Of a stretch of 34,181 nt of DNA, positions 1-9,088 are shown piece by piece (the stretch's first letter is position 1; the number at the start of each line of letters is the position of its first letter). Position numbers and translations under genes: made by a program. The notes below the pieces were generated by a model, which saw only the letters and a program-made list of their open reading frames with translations, was not told the origin of the DNA and ran no database searches. The DNA comes from Dysgonamonadaceae bacterium (GTDB taxonomy: Bacteria; Bacteroidota; Bacteroidia; Bacteroidales; Dysgonomonadaceae): positions 1 through 34,181 of the forward strand of contig JAISUH010000048.1 in assembly GCA_031272205.1 (NCBI GenBank). The letters run 5' to 3'.

Positions 1-1869
1 AACAAAGGGCATTGGAACCTGCTGCACCTGCCCATGCTGCCTGTTATAGGCGAGGTCAGCGCCACAGACTACCGCTCGCGTTACAGCCACGCCAACGAAG
101 AGGCGCATCCGGGCTATTACCAAGTCTTTTTGGAACGCTACGGAGTGAACGCCGAACTGACTTCTACGCTCCGATGCGGCTTCCATAAATACGCTTTCCC
201 GAAAAACGCCGATAAAAAGTTCCTTATCGACGTTATGCGCAGCAACGGGCGCACCCGCTCGTGGGAAGTGAACAAGGAGAGCCTCGCCAACGCCTTTTCC
301 GGCTTCCAGTCCGCCGGCGAGACAATGTATTTTTATGCCGTTGCAAACTTTGACGTCGCTGATATTGTGCAGATTAAAGACACTGCCAACGTTGTCGCTG
401 TGGTAGAATTTAAAGACAGCCGCAGCTCCAAGCCGCTCGAATTGAAAATAGGTTTCTCGTTTGTGAGCGTCGCGAACGCCCGCATGAACCTTGAAGCCGA
501 GATTGGCGGCAAGTCTTTTGCCGACATTCGCCGCGAGGCTGACGCCGAATGGGAACGGCAGTTGAGCAAAATCATCGTCGAAGGCGGCACTGAAAGGCAG
601 AAACGCATCTTCTACTCTACCCTCTACCGCTCGCTGCTGTGGCCTGCCCTCCGCAGCGACATCAACGGCGATTACCCCGCCGGTTTCCGCAACGAGACGG
701 CTAACGGCGGCTTCCGCAACTATACCGACCCGTCGTTCTGGGACGACTATCGTAACAAACTGATACTGTTGGGAATGCTTTGCCCCGACGTTGCTGTGGA
801 CGTCATCAAGTCCATCACCGACCGTGGCGAGCGGCGAGGCGGCTATATGCCTACGTTCTTCCATGGCGACCACGCATCCACCTTTGTAGCAGGTACTTAT
901 CTGCGCGGAATCAAAGATTTCGACCTCGAAAGAGCCTACAAATTGCTGCTTAAAAACGCCACCGTACCCGGTCGCGGCGGACGCCCCTATCTCGATGAAT
1001 ACATCGCAAACGGCTGGATAACAGAGAAAGACACCGTCAACGTTCCTACTTGGGACGAATACAAGGCGGCTGTTACCAAAACCGTTGAATATGCTTACGA
1101 CGACTATGCTACTGCGCTTATAGCCAAAGAGTTGGGAGACGAAGCGAACTATGACATGCTGATGAAACGTACCGATAACTACAAGAACCTCTTCGACCCC
1201 TCGACGGGCTTCTGGCGCGGGAAGATAGCCGACGGCAGTTGGATAAAGGATTTTGACCCCTACTACCCCTATTTCGCCTATATGTATCGCGAGGCAAACG
1301 CTTGGCAATCATTGTTTTATGCCCCACACGACCCGCAGGGCATGATAGCGCTCTACCCCTCGCCTAAGGCTGTGGAGCAGAAACTTGATTCGCTGTTCTC
1401 CGAGCCGTGGCGCGGCTACGAGGCGCATAACATGACCGGCTTCATCGGCAACTATTGCCACGGCAACCAACCCGACCACAGCGTCCCCTATACTTACTAT
1501 TTCATTGATAAACAGGAGAAAGCACAGTTCTATTTAGACAGTATCATGGAACGGTTCTACGATATGGGCGCCGAGAAACTTGCCTACGCCGGTATGGACG
1601 ACGCGGGCGAGATGTCGGCATGGTACGTCTTCAACGCGATAGGTCTCTACACCTACTCGCCCGCCGACCCAGAATATATTGTTACCGTGCCGCTTTTCGA
1701 CAAGGTGCGTTTCACCTTTGGCGACGGCGCTTCGTTCACTATCCGCAAGTCAGGCTCCGGTCGCCGCATCGAGAGCATCACCGTCGGCGGCGAGCGCTTA
1801 AACGGCTACTTCGTCCCCCACGACAAACTGCATGCGGGGAAGGAATTGATAATCAATGTAAGGAAGTGA
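1..1869 (+). CDS. GH92 family alpha-mannosidase, 5'-truncated by window edge
   Basis: This is an exo-acting, calcium-dependent alpha-mannosidase of family GH92, which trims mannose from N-glycans or mannans in the periplasm or at the cell surface. The frame is open from base 1, so the start and signal peptide lie upstream; about 622 residues are visible and roughly the first 130 of a usual GH92 are missing. Family motifs seen: SFWDDYR near 733, GYMPTFFHGDHAS near 841, REANAWQS near 1288, APHDPQG near 1321 and GMDDAGEMSAWYVF near 1591. By comparison with the family, Glu at 1291-1293 would be the catalytic acid and the Asp pair at 1597-1602 would supply the base. The usual GNEP motif reads GNQP here (Gln at 1468-1470). 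It may belong to the same PUL as susC or end an upstream one. Family call is firm; linkage specificity is unknown. Confidence 0.9.
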   Translation, partial: NKGHWNLLHLPMLPVIGEVSATDYRSRYSHANEEAHPGYYQVFLERYGVNAELTSTLRCGFHKYAFPKNADKKFLIDVMRSNGRTRSWEVNKESLANAFSGFQSAGETMYFYAVANFDVADIVQIKDTANVVAVVEFKDSRSSKPLELKIGFSFVSVANARMNLEAEIGGKSFADIRREADAEWERQLSKIIVEGGTERQKRIFYSTLYRSLLWPALRSDINGDYPAGFRNETANGGFRNYTDPSFWDDYRNKLILLGMLCPDVAVDVIKSITDRGERRGGYMPTFFHGDHASTFVAGTYLRGIKDFDLERAYKLLLKNATVPGRGGRPYLDEYIANGWITEKDTVNVPTWDEYKAAVTKTVEYAYDDYATALIAKELGDEANYDMLMKRTDNYKNLFDPSTGFWRGKIADGSWIKDFDPYYPYFAYMYREANAWQSLFYAPHDPQGMIALYPSPKAVEQKLDSLFSEPWRGYEAHNMTGFIGNYCHGNQPDHSVPYTYYFIDKQEKAQFYLDSIMERFYDMGAEKLAYAGMDDAGEMSAWYVFNAIGLYTYSPADPEYIVTVPLFDKVRFTFGDGASFTIRKSGSGRRIESITVGGERLNGYFVPHDKLHAGKELIINVRK

Positions 1870-1886
1870 TTAACAAAAAAAATCAC

Positions 1887-1894
1887 TATCTTTG
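1887..1894 (+). promoter_or_regulatory. Candidate -7 element of the susC promoter
   Basis: TATCTTTG matches the Bacteroidota -7 consensus TAnnTTTG and is followed by C, as is common. It lies 18 bp after the GH92 stop and about 163 bp before the susC start. I see no good TTTG -33 box at the usual spacing, so this would be a weak or activator-dependent promoter. Confidence 0.5.
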
Positions 1895-1950
1895 CAGCGT
1901 CAAGAATACAATACTTTATGAGGAATGGCTACATCTTTTTTTAGAATGGT

Positions 1951-1979
1951 TTAGGTATAAAGGCCTATTTTGTATTCTT
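1951..1979 (+). promoter_or_regulatory. Shared 29-bp upstream element, copy 1
   Basis: The element starts TTAGGTATAAAGG and ends ATTTTGTATTCTT. It matches 6985-7013 at 26 of 29 positions without gaps; the differences are at element positions 6, 10 and 16. It ends 78 bp before the susC ATG. A common regulator site or a conserved leader RNA segment are both possible; the function is inferred only from duplication and position. Confidence 0.55.
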
Positions 1980-2057
1980 AAAATTATATGGACATCCCAT
2001 TTTATTGGTTTTTTTAAACTATGGATAACTGAAGTATCAATTAGATTTTCAAATTTT

Positions 2058-5000
2058 ATGAAAAACAATCGAAGAAAAATTTTTTGGTTCACGGCGTTTT
2101 TCTTTTTGTCGTTTCTTTGCAATGCTGCAAAAAACGATGTAAAGACGGCGTCGAATGAACAAAGAGAGGCACAACAAAACATGTTTGTGTCCGGAGTTGT
2201 AACCGATGAAAACGGCGAACCGTTGATTGGGGTTACGATAGTTTCCGCCTCAAAACAAATGGCGATAACGGACGCAGACGGTCGTTACAGCATTTCTGTT
2301 GGGAGGGGAGAGGAAATTACCTTCTCTTATGTGGGTTACATTTCGCAAACGCTCAAGGCGGCATCAACCTTGAATGTCAGCTTAGAGCCCGACACGACTG
2401 CTTTGAGCGAAGTGGTTGTTATCGGTTACGGAACTTTGGATAAGAAGCAAGTTACCAGCTCCATTACCTCGCTCAAAGCGAGTGATTTGCCCACCGGCGT
2501 TGGCGGCGCTTCCATCGCTAACGCGATGAAAGGCAAGGTTAATAACCTTGCGATAGCAGAAACGGCTTCGCCGAACTCCGGCGTTACCTTGCAGCTGCGC
2601 GGTATGGCTTCGGTAAATACCTCGGCCGCTCCCTTAGTGGTTATCGACGGTATGCCCGGCGGCGACATCCGTTCGGTAGCGCAGGAAGATATTCAGAGCA
2701 TCGATTTCCTGAAAGACGCTTCGGCAGGCGCAATCTATGGTACCCGCGCCAATGGCGGCGTTATCCTGATTACGACCAAGTCGGCGAAAGACGGCAAAAT
2801 GCGGATGAATTATACCGGAGAGGTACTGTTCAAACAGGCTTTCGGTAAACCGCGCGTGCTGAACGCACAAGAATTTCTCAGCAATGTTGCCGACGCAACC
2901 AACTACGGCGGCGATGTGGACTGGTGGGATGCCGCGCTGACCGACAATCCGACTTCATACCGCCATGTACTGACGCTGCAAGGCGGGTCGCCGGACGCAA
3001 AAGTGTATGCCACGGTGATGTACGAAGACAACAAAGGGGTGATGCTTTTTGATACCCGCAAAGACGTGGGCGGACGCATTAACGGACAATTCAAAGTTCT
3101 TGACAACTGGTTGGAAATCAATCCTCGCGTTTCGTATCGCCAAGCCCGCCGCAACGGTCAGGCGAATCCGGCGTGGAATATACTGGGGGATGCACCTCCC
3201 CAGTTGCCGGGCGTGCCCGTGTTCTACAATCCTACGCGCGACCCCAACGACCCGACAAAATGGGAAACTTCAAACCCGATGGACCCGCAAAACCCGATTA
3301 CCGACGGGGAGCAGATTACCAATCAAGGCTTGGAAAAATGGTTCAGTCCTACCGTGGAGGGGATTGTCAATATTAAACCGATAGAAGGCCTGACTTACCA
3401 CCATACCCTCGGTTACGAAAACCATCAATACGAATGGCAATATTACGCGCCTTCCACCGTGAAATCGATGGAATGGCAAAACCGCGGCGGAAAAGGCACC
3501 GGATATATGCAGTTCAATAAATGGGAGAATTTCAATACCGACGGTTATTTCAGTTTTATCCGTCAGTTTGGCGAATCGCATTATCTGAATGCTGTTGCCG
3601 GTTTCAACTACAACGAGAGTAACTCCGAAGGATTTGCGGTTAAAAACTTGAATTTTCCTGTTGACGGCGTGAAAATGTGGAACATCGGCAGTGGCGAGAA
3701 TCTGAACAACCCGCTCGTTACCGACGGAAACCTGCAAGCAAAAATGGCGTCGAACAAAAGCGCTACCGAACGTATTATGGCCTATTTTGCCCGCGCAAAC
3801 TATTCTTACAATGACACTTACTTGGCCTCTGTATCCTTGCGCCGCGAAGGTTCGTCGAAATTTTGGGGCGACAACAAATGGGGTACTTTTTACAGCATAT
3901 CGGGCGGATGGCGCATCTCCAACGAAGCTTTCTATGAAGGGTTGAAACCTGTTGTCAACGACTTGAAGCTTCGCGCTTCTTACGGTGAGACCGGAAATGC
4001 AGGCTTCAACGCCAACTATTCGGCCATCATGTATAGCAGCAGCGGATATTGGATTATGCCCAACGGCGCTTGGGCGCAAACTTACGGACAGGCGCAAAAC
4101 GTCAATAAAGACCTGAAATGGGAAGAAAAACACGAATGGAACCTCGGTTTGGATTTTGAATTGCTCAACGGCCGTTTCTTCGGGAAATTTGACCTCTACA
4201 ACCGCAAAACCGTGGGTCTGATTTATTCGATAAACGTTCCGGTTCCGCCTTACACGCAATCAACCATGTACAAAAACATCGGCGACTTGGCGAACAGGGG
4301 ATGGGAAATTGAACTTGGAGGGAAAATCTATTCCAACAGTGATTTCTCCTACGATACGAAACTCAATTTGAGCCACAATTTCACGAAAATCGGGAAAATG
4401 GCCGATGCCGACCAGCAAATTACTGCAAGCTACATCGGACGCGCCGGTTATGTGCACATGATTGAAGAAGACGCCGTTGTAGGCTCGTTCTTCCTCTATA
4501 AGTACGCAGGCCTGACTTCCGACGGTGAGTTTCAGGCCATCGGAGCCGACGGAAGTGTCATTGTACCGGAAGTTGACGGAAAAAACTTGGCCGACAAACA
4601 GTTTATCGGCAACTATCAGCCTAAGTTCCAATTGGGTTGGACGCATAATTTGAGTTGGAAAAACTGGTCGTTAGACATTACGCTCACCAGCTGGATGAAT
4701 TTCGACATTTATAATCAGTTGGAACACGAATACGGAACCCTCAACGGAATCCCCGGCAGCAACCGCAACTACCTGTTGAGCGCTTACACGACTCACAAGG
4801 ATATGAAAGGGCAAACGCTGGAATGTGATTATTGGCTCGAAGACGGCACCTTCCTCAAAATTCAGAACGCGCAACTTTCATACACTTTGAATACAAAGAA
4901 GAAGTTGCCTCTGCTCGAAAGCGCCCGTTTCTATCTTACCGGCAACAACCTTTATACCTTCACCGGTTACAGCGGCCTTAATCCCGAAATCGATATTACA

Positions 5001-5078
5001 GGATGGACCGGCGGCATCGAAAGCGTTGTTTACCCGCAAACCCGTACTTTCGCGTTCGGCGTTCAATTAAACTTTTAA
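2058..5078 (+). CDS. susC: SusC/RagA family TonB-dependent outer-membrane glycan transporter
   Basis: This 1006-residue protein is the outer-membrane barrel that imports oligosaccharides with its SusD partner, energised by TonB. The start at 2058 is chosen because it begins a signal peptide (about residues 1-24); the longer open frame upstream only overlaps the GH92 gene. In order: signal peptide, carboxypeptidase-regulatory-like beta-sandwich (about 43-108, starting VSGVVTDENGEPLIGV), the SusC-type SEVVVIGYG motif (about 116-124), plug domain ending in GTRANGGVILITTKS, then the barrel, which ends in aromatic Phe as outer-membrane proteins do. The length is normal for the family. susD follows after 14 bp. 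The substrate cannot be read from the sequence, but the downstream genes point to a rhamnose-rich glycan. Confidence 0.96.
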   Translation: MKNNRRKIFWFTAFFFLSFLCNAAKNDVKTASNEQREAQQNMFVSGVVTDENGEPLIGVTIVSASKQMAITDADGRYSISVGRGEEITFSYVGYISQTLKAASTLNVSLEPDTTALSEVVVIGYGTLDKKQVTSSITSLKASDLPTGVGGASIANAMKGKVNNLAIAETASPNSGVTLQLRGMASVNTSAAPLVVIDGMPGGDIRSVAQEDIQSIDFLKDASAGAIYGTRANGGVILITTKSAKDGKMRMNYTGEVLFKQAFGKPRVLNAQEFLSNVADATNYGGDVDWWDAALTDNPTSYRHVLTLQGGSPDAKVYATVMYEDNKGVMLFDTRKDVGGRINGQFKVLDNWLEINPRVSYRQARRNGQANPAWNILGDAPPQLPGVPVFYNPTRDPNDPTKWETSNPMDPQNPITDGEQITNQGLEKWFSPTVEGIVNIKPIEGLTYHHTLGYENHQYEWQYYAPSTVKSMEWQNRGGKGTGYMQFNKWENFNTDGYFSFIRQFGESHYLNAVAGFNYNESNSEGFAVKNLNFPVDGVKMWNIGSGENLNNPLVTDGNLQAKMASNKSATERIMAYFARANYSYNDTYLASVSLRREGSSKFWGDNKWGTFYSISGGWRISNEAFYEGLKPVVNDLKLRASYGETGNAGFNANYSAIMYSSSGYWIMPNGAWAQTYGQAQNVNKDLKWEEKHEWNLGLDFELLNGRFFGKFDLYNRKTVGLIYSINVPVPPYTQSTMYKNIGDLANRGWEIELGGKIYSNSDFSYDTKLNLSHNFTKIGKMADADQQITASYIGRAGYVHMIEEDAVVGSFFLYKYAGLTSDGEFQAIGADGSVIVPEVDGKNLADKQFIGNYQPKFQLGWTHNLSWKNWSLDITLTSWMNFDIYNQLEHEYGTLNGIPGSNRNYLLSAYTTHKDMKGQTLECDYWLEDGTFLKIQNAQLSYTLNTKKKLPLLESARFYLTGNNLYTFTGYSGLNPEIDITGWTGGIESVVYPQTRTFAFGVQLNF

Positions 5079-5092
5079 ATAATTATTGACGT

Positions 5093-6841
5093 ATGAAAAG
5101 AACTATCATATTTTTAATTGCAGCTGTCGCTTTGGCAAAAGTTTTCCAGAGTTGCAGCATTGAGCCTACCTACTATTCTACGGTAGAGCCCAGTACGTTT
5201 TATTCCAGTGAAGATAAAGTGTATCAACGTTTTACGAATGCTTTCCAATATTGGACTTCAATGTATAACTATTCGCCTATATGGGGTTCGTTCACAAGTA
5301 CTTCGGGGCTCGCGACCGATGAGTTTGTCATGCCGAACCGCAATGGCGACTGGTACGACGACGGGTATTACCTCGACCATTACAACCACAAATTCTCGGC
5401 GGCTTGGAACGGTGAATGGTATTACTATTGGACCGGCTTTACGCGCGGAACGGCAGAGGTTTTCGACGTGCTTGACGACATCGAAAAAAATGTCGATTTC
5501 GAAGCGCTCGGTATTCCCGAAAGCACAAAAGAATCGCTGCTCAACCAGTTGAACGTGCTTGTAGCCTACTATTATCTTATGGGGCTTGATGCCTTCGGCG
5601 GCGTGCCTCTCTATACCTCTAAACAGGATGCTATCGACGGGTTGAAAGCTCGCGCAAGCGATCAGGAAACCTTCGATTATATTGAAACGCTCCTCAAAGC
5701 GGGGATTCCCTTGCTTCCCGTCAAACAAGCGGGAGATGCCGAAAATGGTTACATCACGCAGGGAACAGCCGCGGCTCTGCTTGCTCGCCTGTATTCCAAC
5801 GCAGAACCCTACATTGGGAAAACAATGTGGTCGGAATGTGCCGAAATTTGCACCAAGATTATTAACGGAGACTACGGCTATTACCGCTTGGCAACAAGAT
5901 TTCAGGATATTTTCGGCTACAACAATTCCACCTGTTCCGAAATTATGTGGACTGTGCCGAGCCAGACCGGAAAACTCGAACTCGATGGCGGTTCGCTGCC
6001 TTGGGGCGCACATTACAGCACATGGCAATACCTTGATAACGACAATTTTATGTCGTGGAACGGATATTGCCTCACGCCTTCGCAGGATATGTACGGCAAA
6101 CATTACAAAAATGAAGCCGGAAATCTGGGCGGGCCTTTCAAACTCGGTTGTCCTTACGACAAGTTTGAAGATACCGACTTGCGCAAAAAGAATTACATAT
6201 ATCTCGGCGGCGGCGAGTACGAAGGAATGTTCATCGCAGGCAAAATGCTGAATACAAAAACCGGCGTAGCAGCGCTTTACGACGGCAGCCGCGAATATAC
6301 CGAAGGCGATACCGTCTATATGGTTGACCAGATTGCGCAACTTTGCCCGACAAAAGTGTATTCCAACGGCCGCAAAGAAGGCGCTCTTTATGGGGAAGAA
6401 AATTCCGGCGTGAGAATCGTGAAATTTACGCCGATTCCCAATGGAGCCGACAATACTATGTATTACGACGCCGATATTCCCGTTATCCGCTTGACGGAAA
6501 TTGTGTATATGCTGGCCGAATGTAAATACAATCTTGGCGACAAGGCAGGCGCTGCAAGCCTGATCAATTCGGTACGCGCCCGCTACTTTACGGGCAGCGA
6601 CCCCAATCCGGTTACGGTCGCTAATCTCGATAAATACCGTTTGGCCGACGAATGGCTGATAGAATTTATCGGCGAAGGCCGCCGCCGCACCGACCTTATC
6701 CGCTGGGGAATGTACACCACCGAGTCGTGGTGGGATCATCCGGCCGACGGCTCCGGCAAAGAGTACCTCAATCGCTTGCCGATCACGATAAGTATGATAG
6801 AGGCAAACCCGAAATTGGAGCAAAATCCGGGGTATAATTAA
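5093..6841 (+). CDS. susD: SusD/RagB family surface glycan-binding lipoprotein
   Basis: This 582-residue lipoprotein is the lid of the SusC transporter and binds glycan at the cell surface. A short signal sequence ends in the lipobox VFQSC, with the lipidated Cys at residue 21. The rest is the helical, TPR-like SusD fold with many Tyr and Trp residues suited to sugar stacking. Near the C-terminus is the typical family stretch DEWLIEFIGEGRRRTDLIRW. The gene starts 14 bp after susC and is followed by a strong terminator, so susC-susD form one transcription unit. The opposite strand carries a 538-codon open frame that I regard as a composition shadow. The exact ligand is unknown. Confidence 0.95.
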   Translation: MKRTIIFLIAAVALAKVFQSCSIEPTYYSTVEPSTFYSSEDKVYQRFTNAFQYWTSMYNYSPIWGSFTSTSGLATDEFVMPNRNGDWYDDGYYLDHYNHKFSAAWNGEWYYYWTGFTRGTAEVFDVLDDIEKNVDFEALGIPESTKESLLNQLNVLVAYYYLMGLDAFGGVPLYTSKQDAIDGLKARASDQETFDYIETLLKAGIPLLPVKQAGDAENGYITQGTAAALLARLYSNAEPYIGKTMWSECAEICTKIINGDYGYYRLATRFQDIFGYNNSTCSEIMWTVPSQTGKLELDGGSLPWGAHYSTWQYLDNDNFMSWNGYCLTPSQDMYGKHYKNEAGNLGGPFKLGCPYDKFEDTDLRKKNYIYLGGGEYEGMFIAGKMLNTKTGVAALYDGSREYTEGDTVYMVDQIAQLCPTKVYSNGRKEGALYGEENSGVRIVKFTPIPNGADNTMYYDADIPVIRLTEIVYMLAECKYNLGDKAGAASLINSVRARYFTGSDPNPVTVANLDKYRLADEWLIEFIGEGRRRTDLIRWGMYTTESWWDHPADGSGKEYLNRLPITISMIEANPKLEQNPGYN

Positions 6842-6915
6842 AAAAAATCCGAAAGAAATTATTCCAAAGTTCATAAGAATTTTTCTTTTTCTTTTTTTTA
6901 GCTTTTAATTGTTTG

Positions 6916-6972
6916 CGCCGCCTCATCAGCCTTGTAAATTAGACTTTGAGGCGGCGATTTTTATTATTTTTT
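6916..6972 (+). terminator. Rho-independent terminator after susD
   Basis: CGCCGCCTCA (6916-6925) and TGAGGCGGCG (6947-6956) form a perfect 10-bp GC-rich stem with a 21-nt loop, followed by ATTTTTATTATTTTTT. It would end or attenuate transcription of susCD before the glycosidase genes. Confidence 0.85.
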
Positions 6973-6984
6973 GAGCCGCCGGTT

Positions 6985-7013
6985 TTAGGCATACAGGCCA
7001 ATTTTGTATTCTT
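6985..7013 (+). promoter_or_regulatory. Shared 29-bp upstream element, copy 2
   Basis: This is the second copy of the element at 1951-1979 (26/29 identical). It lies just after the susD terminator and ends 74 bp before the GH63-like gene, nearly the same distance as copy 1 from susC (78 bp). A TTTG at 7003-7006 lies 19 bp before TACCGGTT at 7026-7033, which is a poor -7 box; whether the element is a promoter part or an activator site is open. Confidence 0.55.
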
Positions 7014-7087
7014 CATTCAAATAGTTACCGGTTTTTTGGAAAATTAATCGTAAATTCGTGCTGCATTCAAACATTTCACATAAACTA

Positions 7088-9034
7088 ATGATGAATAAAA
7101 GTCTTAAATCCTTACTGTTAATCTTGATCGCTGTCGGCGTATCATGTACTAAAAACGCTGATATAGATAAAGTTGCGGCTCAACGCCATTACGAAGCCAT
7201 GCAACGCTCAATAGCGCAGGGCTGGAATACTTGGGATACCCGCTCTGTCCTGCGGCACGTGTTGCTTCCCTGCGGTGCCGCTATCGACCTCAACCTCGCT
7301 TCGGCCGACGGAAAACGCGAAAGCCGCTTCTTTATCGGCAACCGAGCCGAAGGCGCTCCCAGAATGCGTCCGGGCGCACATTCCTACGACGGCTATTATA
7401 CCGACGTTACCGCCGAATGGAATGGCTTCGTCCTCCGCGTGGAAAGCGCCGCCGACAGCCTCACGAACGTAATCATTATTACCCCTCAGGCGGAGAGCGC
7501 AAAAAACGGAAAAGTGATTGTTTCATTGAAAGAATTGTGGCAGCGTGCTGTTTGGATAAGATTGAAAGAAAATAAGTTTACGATAAACACATTGATTGAC
7601 ACTACCGCAGTGAATGGCGAAGTGTTGAATGATAGGGTAAAGTTTGATGCCGGAAAAAATGAAATCGCTTTCTCGGCCAACGATACGATTATTATTACTT
7701 GTGGAAAATCATTCACTCGCGAACAGGCTCGCGCATTTGTGGATGATCATTACAACAATTTTGTGAACAAAAACCGCCAAAAATACGGCGATTGCTACGA
7801 CGAATACAACGCGATGCAAAACGTCTTGGGCTGGGATAACATCTACGACCCTACCATCAACCGAGTTATCACGCCCGTTTCACGTATATGGAATGTGGGT
7901 TGGAGCAATAATCCCGAACTGGGCGGCTTTGTCCTTTTTTGTTGGGATACCTATTTTGCCTCGATGATGCTATCGACTGATAATAAGGAACTTGCTTATG
8001 CCAATGCGGTAGAAATTACCCGCGGAATTACCGAACAGGGTTTTGTGCCGAATTTTTATACCGAAAGCAATTATAAGTCGCGCGACCGCTCGCAACCGCC
8101 CGTCGGGACGCTCGCTGTTTGGAATATCTACCGAAAATACGGCGAAAAATGGTTCCTCGAACTGCTTTACGATGACCTTTTGCGCTGGAACCGATGGTGG
8201 GATGCCAACCGCCGTACCGATGGTCTGCTCTGTTGGGGCAGCACCCCCTTTGAGCCGGTTACTTACCGCTGGTGGGAGTTTGACGGCGTAAACGAAACAG
8301 AAGGCGGAGCCTTGGAGTCGGGTCTCGATAACTCGCAGATGTACGACAACATTCCCTACAATAAAGAAACGCATCAGCAAATGCTTAATGATGTGGGGTT
8401 GAGTAGTTTATACATTATGGACTGCAACTTGCTCGCTAAAATAGCCGATGAACTCGGCCAAAAATCCGACGCTGCTGAACTGCGCAAAAGAGGCGGCGAA
8501 TATGCCGGAAATTTGGAAAAACTTTGGGACGAAAACCGCAGTTTTTATTATAATAAACGGACTGATACAAAAGAGTTTAGCGACCGTGTTTCGCCGACGA
8601 ATTTTTATCCGCTTTTGGCCAATGTGCCGACTGTCGAACAGGCCGAGGCGATGCTGCAAAAACACCTGCTCAATCCCGAAGAGTTTTGGGGCGAATGGGT
8701 AATCCCCACAACACCCCGCAACGACCCCGCTTTTGCCGATAATACCTATTGGCGCGGAAGAATTTGGGCACCGCTCAACTTCTTGGTTTATATGGGAATA
8801 CGCAATTATGATGCTCCTGCGGTAAACGAAGTGCGCAGCCAATTGGCCGAAAAATCTCGAAATCTGCTGCTAAAATCGTGGTTGACAGACGGATATGTTT
8901 TCGAGAACTACAATTCGACTACCGGTCAAGGCGACGACGTGCGGAACAGCGATAAATTCTACCACTGGGGCGCCTTGCTCGGCTTTATCGACCTGATTGA
9001 GAAAGGATATTATGATCATGATGCCGTCGAATAA
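7088..9034 (+). CDS. GH63-like (alpha/alpha)6-barrel glycoside hydrolase lipoprotein
   Basis: This is a 648-residue secreted glycosidase, probably an inverting alpha-glycosidase of the GH63 / mannosylglycerate-hydrolase-like group. The frame is open from a GTG at 7058, but ATG at 7088 (or 7091) is preferred because it begins a lipoprotein signal with lipobox VGVSC (Cys 20). An N-terminal beta-rich domain covers about residues 30-210. The (alpha/alpha)6 barrel then shows ESGLDNSQMYD (Glu410, Asp414), WGEWVIP (Glu536) and TYWRGRIWAPLNF near 554. The ESGLDNS Asp is the likely general acid and a Glu near the C-terminus the base, by analogy with GH63. It opens a transcription unit after the susD terminator and is followed by GH106 A after 54 bp. 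The donor sugar (glucose, mannose or other) is not certain. Confidence 0.75.
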   Translation: MMNKSLKSLLLILIAVGVSCTKNADIDKVAAQRHYEAMQRSIAQGWNTWDTRSVLRHVLLPCGAAIDLNLASADGKRESRFFIGNRAEGAPRMRPGAHSYDGYYTDVTAEWNGFVLRVESAADSLTNVIIITPQAESAKNGKVIVSLKELWQRAVWIRLKENKFTINTLIDTTAVNGEVLNDRVKFDAGKNEIAFSANDTIIITCGKSFTREQARAFVDDHYNNFVNKNRQKYGDCYDEYNAMQNVLGWDNIYDPTINRVITPVSRIWNVGWSNNPELGGFVLFCWDTYFASMMLSTDNKELAYANAVEITRGITEQGFVPNFYTESNYKSRDRSQPPVGTLAVWNIYRKYGEKWFLELLYDDLLRWNRWWDANRRTDGLLCWGSTPFEPVTYRWWEFDGVNETEGGALESGLDNSQMYDNIPYNKETHQQMLNDVGLSSLYIMDCNLLAKIADELGQKSDAAELRKRGGEYAGNLEKLWDENRSFYYNKRTDTKEFSDRVSPTNFYPLLANVPTVEQAEAMLQKHLLNPEEFWGEWVIPTTPRNDPAFADNTYWRGRIWAPLNFLVYMGIRNYDAPAVNEVRSQLAEKSRNLLLKSWLTDGYVFENYNSTTGQGDDVRNSDKFYHWGALLGFIDLIEKGYYDHDAVE

Positions 9035-9088
9035 AATAAAAAGACAACCTCTCTAAAAAATAATTGAGTAATAAAAAAATAAAATTTC

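Larger units (their letters stand above)
1870..2057 (+). other. Intergenic region and long susC leader
   Basis: This 188-bp AT-rich gap separates GH92 from susC. It carries the candidate -7 box at 1887-1894 and the first copy of a 29-bp element (1951-1979) that recurs at 6985-7013. The susC frame is open through this gap and back into the GH92 gene, but the signal peptide places the true start at 2058. Confidence 0.6.

Noticed and set aside
1620-2057. Open frame continuing upstream of susC into the GH92 gene
   Set aside because: It overlaps the well-supported GH92 coding sequence by 250 bp and has no family similarity; the signal peptide starts at 2058.
3270-4259. 329-codon open frame opposite susC
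   Set aside because: Antisense shadow of the SusC barrel with no recognisable domain.
5258-6874. 538-codon open frame opposite susD
   Set aside because: It lies wholly antisense to a clear SusD protein, and its translation shows no domain, only the composition expected from reversed codons.
7032-7058. Promoter TTTTTTGG / TAAATTCG before the GH63-like gene
   Set aside because: The spacer is only about 12 bp and the -7 box has a mismatch in the TTTG core.
7058-7087. GTG start for the GH63-like protein
   Set aside because: The ATG at 7088 or 7091 begins directly with a lipoprotein signal; the ten extra residues would spoil it.
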